Assembly: GCA_019419865.1 (NCBI GenBank)
Contig: JAHZIG010000022.1
Span: 1 to 48,179, forward strand
Origin: Clostridiales bacterium
GTDB taxonomy: Bacteria; Bacillota; Clostridia; Monoglobales; Monoglobaceae
Direction of reading: 5' to 3'
Length of the DNA stretch: 48,179 nt
In this document: positions 44,985-48,179 of the stretch, one piece after another
Numbering within the stretch: the first letter of the stretch is position 1
How the letters are laid out: every line of letters starts with the position of its first letter
Position numbers and translations under genes: made by a program
The notes under the pieces: generated by a model
The model's input: only the letters and a program-made list of their open reading frames with translations
What the model was told of the DNA's origin: nothing
Databases searched by the model: none

Positions 44985-45014
44985 AGAAACGTATCAGGTT
45001 CCTATCCGCTAATC
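44985..45014 (+). repeat. right-end fragment of the heptamer repeat
   Basis: CAGGTTCCTATCCGCTAAT is a right-end fragment, cut at the same point (GCTAAT before CAACATAG) as the junction between copies 4 and 5. It suggests that a further tandem copy was once present. Confidence 0.6.
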
Positions 45015-45164
45015 AACATAGAGATTAGAGATTAGGGGGTAAAATTCACTGCTTTAACGCTTAACGGAAACGTATGTGGAAATGGAATACTCTGTCTTAC
45101 AACGTTACAGCCGCTGTTTCCACGTTACAGAAGCGATTCGCGTTCCTATTCGCTATTCGCTAAT
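45015..45164 (+). repeat. palindromic heptamer-ended repeat, copy 4
   Basis: Begins AACATAGAGATTAGAGATTAG; interior GGAAATGGAATACTCTG and two TTACAG motifs in plus orientation; right end CCTATTCGCTATTCGCTAAT truncated at the join to copy 5. Confidence 0.8.
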
Positions 45165-45363
45165 CAACATAGAAATTAGAGATTAGCGATTAGGGATTAG
45201 GAGGTAAAATACGGCGCTTTAACGCCTGACGCCTTCGTTTGTGAAATGGGATACGTTGTTTTCCTAATCGGCTACAGAAGCCGTTTCTAAGTTACAGCCG
45301 CCGCTCACGCTCCCTATTCGCTATTCGCTAATCACTAATCTCTACGTTGCTAATCTCTACGTT
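45165..45363 (+). repeat. palindromic heptamer-ended repeat, copy 5
   Basis: Begins CAACATAGAAATTAG. Interior hairpin GGCG-CTTTAA-CGCC, conserved GGGATACGTTGTTTTCC, and CGGCT-ACAGA-AGCCG. The right end reaches CTACGTTG at 45349 and then repeats its last unit (CTAATCTCTACGTT) to 45363, overlapping the TAA of the convergent NTF2-like gene. Confidence 0.85.
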
Positions 45364-45757
45364 ACGCCAAAGCTATATCCGACAGCGCCCAGCCCTCGAT
45401 AACTCTCGCGCCTATCGGCTCGGGGTTGTCCTTAAAATGTACGAACTCCATAGTGTGCTGCAATATCTCCTCGCCGGTATCGAGATTCTTTATCTTAACG
45501 CTGTAACGGATCGCGCACCAGTCGTCCTGGATCAGCATATTCTCAAACTCGCCCAGCTCCATAGTAAAATGTTTGAACAATTCGCCCATCGCGTCTTTAT
45601 ACTCCTGCAGAGTCCAATGTTTTGTTCCTACGTTATAATGCGCGTCCGGCTCGTATAATGTGTCGCACCATTTCAACCAGCCGTCGTAGCCGCCGTTCCA
45701 ATTTTTAAATCCCGTCTCCAGCCTGTTCTTGATCGCTTCCTGAAAATTCTTTTTCAT
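45362..45757 (-). CDS. NTF2-like (SnoaL-type) protein
   Basis: A 131-residue single-domain alpha+beta-barrel protein: helical start (QEAIKNRLETGFKNWNGGYDGWLKWCD), YEPDAHYNVG and later FVHFKDNPEPIGARVIEG strands are typical of the SnoaL/NTF2-like fold, a scaffold for small-molecule binding or isomerase activity. ATG 45757 is chosen over 45769 because it lies nine bases from AAAGGA. Its stop codon coincides with the end of repeat copy 5. Substrate unknown; a second NTF2-like gene lies 1.5 kb away, also beside a repeat. Confidence 0.75.
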   Translation of the reverse strand: MKKNFQEAIKNRLETGFKNWNGGYDGWLKWCDTLYEPDAHYNVGTKHWTLQEYKDAMGELFKHFTMELGEFENMLIQDDWCAIRYSVKIKNLDTGEEILQHTMEFVHFKDNPEPIGARVIEGWALSDIALA

Positions 45758-45967
45758 AATACTATACATCCTTTCACATTATTATTTATCGATCTCTCCG
45801 ACCGACGATTTAAGTATAGAAAAGATATATTTGTATAATGCTAACGAAATGTTTGCAAGATATTAAAATTGAAGTATTGCCAAATATGCAGGCGCGCGTT
45901 CATTTTTAAATCTCATTTGATTCTAATTTGTTTGGTCGATTTGCTTTATTGCGTTACCACACTGCAA

Positions 45968-46061
45968 TTAACCATATATTTCAATACGCATTATATACAA
46001 AATCAATCTTACATTTTTGGCTATGTTGTATATTGTTAACCATATATATAGACGCTATAAT
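45968..46061 (+). promoter_or_regulatory. promoter and repeated operator upstream of the RHH-like gene
   Basis: TTGTTA (46033-46038) and TATAAT (46056-46061) are 17 bases apart. The 12-mer TTAACCATATAT occurs at 45968-45979 and again at 46036-46047, inside the promoter, and TTAACCA recurs at about 46093. Repressor binding by the downstream product is a reasonable guess. Confidence 0.5.
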
Positions 46062-46112
46062 TATGATAATGAGTGTAAAATAGAATTAAACTTAACCACA
46101 GGGGGCGCAATT

Positions 46113-46310
46113 ATGGCTGTTAGTGAAGCTCAAAAAAGAGCGTCAAATAAATATAACAAAGAACACATGCGCACATTAGGGTGTAAAGTCAAGAAAGAAG
46201 AAGCTGAAAAATTTAAACAGTATGCAGAAGAAAAGGGCAAAACAACGAATATGATTTTAAAAGAATATGTTTTAACTTGCATAAACGAAGACGAACAACC
46301 TACCGCTTAA
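46113..46310 (+). CDS. small Lys-rich RHH-like protein
   Basis: A 65-residue protein (MAVSEAQKRASNKYNKEHM onward). The RASNKYNKEH basic arm, short strand TLGCKVKK and two helices (EEAEKFKQYAEEKG, TTNMILKEYVLTCI) resemble Arc-like ribbon-helix-helix regulators of mobile regions in Clostridia. I chose ATG 46113 (GGGGGCG site) over the longer frame. The DNA is clearly richer in A/T than its surroundings. The DUF4160/DUF2442 pair follows 85 bases on, same strand. Confidence 0.7.
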   Translation: MAVSEAQKRASNKYNKEHMRTLGCKVKKEEAEKFKQYAEEKGKTTNMILKEYVLTCINEDEQPTA

Positions 46311-46395
46311 ACGATATTAATCACGAATTAACACGCTCATAAAATATGTATACTCAACTTATATATCAAAACGAGCAACAGAAAGGATGGACGCT

Positions 46396-46653
46396 ATGCC
46401 GACGATTTCAATGTTTTACGGTATTTTAATCAGAATGTACAACGACGAACATAACCCGCCTCATTTACACGCCTTTTTCGGCGAATATCAAGCCTCGTAT
46501 GATTTTGACGGAAACGTCATAGACGGCGATTTTCCAAAACGTCAGCATAAGCTTGTCGCCGCTTGGATAGAAATACACAAAGACGAACTAAACGCAAATT
46601 GGAAATTGATCGAACAGGGCGAACCGTTATTTAAAATAGAGCCTTTAAGATAA
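46396..46653 (+). CDS. DUF4160 protein
   Basis: An 85-residue protein with the family signature: MPTISMFYGILIRMYNDEHN, PPHLHAFFGEY with the conserved HxPHxH-like core, then WIEIHKDELNANWKL. Members are small, cytoplasmic, mostly paired with DUF2442 proteins, and have been suspected to be toxin-antitoxin components; none is established to my knowledge. Start at 46396 is behind GAAAGGATGG. The DUF2442 gene starts 13 bases after the stop. Confidence 0.88.
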   Translation: MPTISMFYGILIRMYNDEHNPPHLHAFFGEYQASYDFDGNVIDGDFPKRQHKLVAAWIEIHKDELNANWKLIEQGEPLFKIEPLR

Positions 46654-46666
46654 GGGGGATTCTCAT

Positions 46667-46915
46667 ATGATAAATGCCGTAAGCGTAAAACCGCTCGACA
46701 ATTATTTACTTTCGGTAACGTTTGACGACGGCCAAACAAAAATATGCGACATTAAACCTGTTCTTGATAAACCGGTATTTTCGCCGCTTAAAAACGTCGA
46801 TCTATTTAGCAGAGCATATATAAGCTTTGGAGCCGTTGCATGGCGCGATGAAAACGGCGAAGAAATAGATATTTGCCCCGATAAACTTTATAAGACGGGG
46901 CAACGTAGGGATTAG
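46667..46915 (+). CDS. DUF2442 protein, end reset by a repeat
   Basis: An 82-residue protein with AVSVKPLDNYLLSVTFDDGQ, FSPLKNVDLFSRAYI and AVAWRDENGEEIDICPDKLY, the normal beta-rich DUF2442 fold. The codons after KTG read Q-R-R-D-stop from the CAACGTAGGGATTAG end of repeat copy 6, so the natural C terminus, probably only a few residues, has been replaced. Ribosome site AAGGGGG. Partner of the DUF4160 gene. Confidence 0.88.
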   Translation: MINAVSVKPLDNYLLSVTFDDGQTKICDIKPVLDKPVFSPLKNVDLFSRAYISFGAVAWRDENGEEIDICPDKLYKTGQRRD

Positions 46916-47088
46916 GGATTAGCGATTAGGGATTAGAGGGGTGAAAATCGCGGCTTTAACGCCAAACGGCTTTGTTTGCAGAAATTGGGATACCATGTTT
47001 TCCTAAACGGCTACAGAAACTGTTTTTTACGTTACAGAAACGTGTTGGGCTCCTACTCCCTAATCCCTATCATCCTAACTCCTACGTT
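46901..47088 (+). repeat. palindromic heptamer-ended repeat, copy 6
   Basis: Begins CAACGTAGGGATTAG with four heptamers; interior GGCTTTAACGCC, GGGATACCATGTTTTCC and ACGTT-ACAGA-AACGT; ends CTACGTT. It supplies the DUF2442 stop codon at 46913-46915. The 140 bases from 47089 to 47228 hold nothing I can name. Confidence 0.85.
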
Positions 47089-47228
47089 AAAGTCCCGCCC
47101 GCCGCGGCGAGTCGTCGGAACCGGCGCATGGGACTTTGTGATTTATATCATATCGTATCGTATTAACTTTATTATTTATGTCTCAAGCTGCGATGGATTA
47201 TAATACGATACGCCGCGGCTGCGTTAGA

Positions 47229-47762
47229 TCACTGCGTAGGCGGCTTTATTCCCGCTTCTTTCAGCTTTTTGGCGACCGCCTCCATATACGGCTCGGGTCC
47301 GTTCGTAAACGGTCCGTGAACGCCTATCGCCGCGTCGAGAAAATCGTTGTATTCGGGACTGACGTGCGTCTCCCAGCGGATTATCTCTCCGAGCGAGTTC
47401 GTCTTGACAAATCCGTAGGCGTGGAACGTCATGAGCTTGCCGTCCTTATCGTGGCCGCCGAACATGGTCTTCATCGCGAAACCGTCCGGCGAGGGCCAGC
47501 AGTCGAACTTGAGCGGGCCCCAATCGGGAAACGTCGCCGAATACGAGAGCGCTTCCATCGTGGCCGATTCCTCGACCGAGATCGGGTTGGTCTTCAGGTC
47601 TATTAGATTATTCCCAAAATACGGCGACCAATATACCGCGTCGTCCGCGAATTTCCATTCGTCGTAAGTCGCCCCGTCCTTTACCGCCTTTTTAAAATAG
47701 GCGTGATAATAGCTCTCTGCCATCCGTCTGTGAAGATCGATCCTCTTTTTGATATTTTCCAT
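47229..47762 (-). CDS. NTF2-like (SnoaL-type) protein, second
   Basis: A 177-residue protein: a helical N terminus (KKRIDLHRRMAESYYHAYFKKAV), WKFADDAVYWSPYFG and later GFAMKTMFGGHDKDGKLMTFH strands fit the NTF2-like/SnoaL fold, with a C-terminal helix (MEAVAKKLKEAG). Ribosome site GGAGGT, which directly abuts the end of repeat copy 7, so the repeat must lie in the leader or promoter. It is distinct in sequence from the gene at 45362-45757. No substrate can be stated. Confidence 0.75.
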   Translation of the reverse strand: MENIKKRIDLHRRMAESYYHAYFKKAVKDGATYDEWKFADDAVYWSPYFGNNLIDLKTNPISVEESATMEALSYSATFPDWGPLKFDCWPSPDGFAMKTMFGGHDKDGKLMTFHAYGFVKTNSLGEIIRWETHVSPEYNDFLDAAIGVHGPFTNGPEPYMEAVAKKLKEAGIKPPTQ

Positions 47763-47777
47763 AATATTCTACCTCCG

Positions 47778-47966
47778 AACGTAGTAACGTAGCGATTAGT
47801 GATTAGAAATTAGAGAATAGGAGTAAAATACGGCGCTTTAACGCCCGACGCCTTCGTTTGCGGAATTGGAATACGTTGTTTTCCTAAGCGGCTACAGAAG
47901 CCGTTTTTTACGTTACAGAAACGTTCCGCGTTCCTATTCGCTATTCGCTAATCCCTAATCTCTACG
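47778..47966 (+). repeat. palindromic heptamer-ended repeat, copy 7
   Basis: Left end carries a doubled terminus (AACGTAG-T-AACGTAG), then heptamers; interior hairpins GGCG-CTTTAA-CGCC, CGGCT-ACAGA-AGCCG and ACGTT-ACAGA-AACGT; right end CTAATCCCTAATCTCTACG joins copy 8 directly. Confidence 0.85.
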
Positions 47967-48136
47967 AACATAGCGATTAGTAATTAGAGATTAGAGAATA
48001 GGTGGTAAAATATGACGCTTTAACGTCTGACGCCTTCGTTTGCGCAAATGGGTACTTTGTTTTCCCATACGGTTACAGAAGCCGTTTTTACGCTACATAA
48101 ACCTTCTGGGCTCCTATTCGCTATTCGCTAATCCCT
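47967..48136 (+). repeat. palindromic heptamer-ended repeat, copy 8
   Basis: Begins AACATAGCGATTAG immediately after copy 7. The first hairpin reads GACG-CTTTAA-CGTC, changed on both sides relative to copies 5 and 7. The right end decays after CTAATCCCT. The last 40 bases of the window contain no feature. Confidence 0.8.
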
Positions 48137-48179
48137 CGTATAATATAGTAGTGATTAATTTTCAAGAAAATCACAAAAA

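Noticed and set aside
8802..48136. CRISPR array
   Set aside because: The repeats are long, palindromic and dispersed in both orientations, with no regular unique spacers and no cas genes; the short units are contiguous heptamers.

Overview
The window is chromosomal DNA of a spore-forming, low-to-mid GC Firmicute, most likely class Clostridia. The evidence is a GerA-type germinant-receptor operon, a long Gram-positive SRP RNA upstream of dnaX-ybaB, several S-layer-homology (SLH) surface proteins, AbrB-type regulators and strong AGGAGG ribosome sites. Huge SLH-anchored polysaccharide-active proteins recall pectin-degrading gut Clostridia such as Monoglobus; that placement is inference only.

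Layout. 0.3-3.3 kb: an SLH-anchored M15 peptidase diverges from a YycJ-type metallo-hydrolase. 3.4-5.2 kb: a small helix-turn-helix gene and a tyrosine recombinase, the latter enclosed by two inverted 25-bp hairpin sites, placed where recR is often found. 5.3-8.0 kb: ybaB, dnaX and SRP RNA on the minus strand. 8.1-15.5 kb: accessory genes on the plus strand (Sfp-type transferase, GH29 fucosidase, zinc-ribbon membrane protein, a small RHH regulator, M20 amidohydrolase, flavoprotein, PAP2 phosphatase, HAD phosphatase). 15.6-19.1 kb: gerA followed by one ORF joining GerB-like permease and GerC-like lipoprotein. 19.3-20.9 kb: four tandem AbrB-fold genes, three with a zinc ribbon, behind a consensus promoter. 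21.5-34.4 kb: a minus-strand operon of a 3194-aa SLH protein with a heparinase II/III-like module and a 1017-aa SLH protein; a probable group II intron 3' relic lies beyond its terminator. 34.9-41.4 kb: a membrane protein, the aspartate-to-phosphohomoserine genes (hom, thrB, aspartate kinase) and a DUF1015 gene. 41.9-44.5 kb: a small membrane-protein gene and a polar amino-acid ABC importer. 44.5 kb to the end: accessory island with tRNA-Thr(CGT), two NTF2-like genes and an RHH/DUF4160/DUF2442 cluster.

The most unusual structure is a family of about 150-200 bp palindromic repeats (eight fairly complete copies plus remnants) in the two accessory regions. Their ends are arrays of a 7-bp unit (NGATTAG), they contain small hairpins with compensatory base changes between copies, and several lie exactly at gene ends and supply the stop codon. 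Other notable points are the self-enclosed recombinase, the GerB-GerC fusion and the AbrB/zinc-ribbon array.
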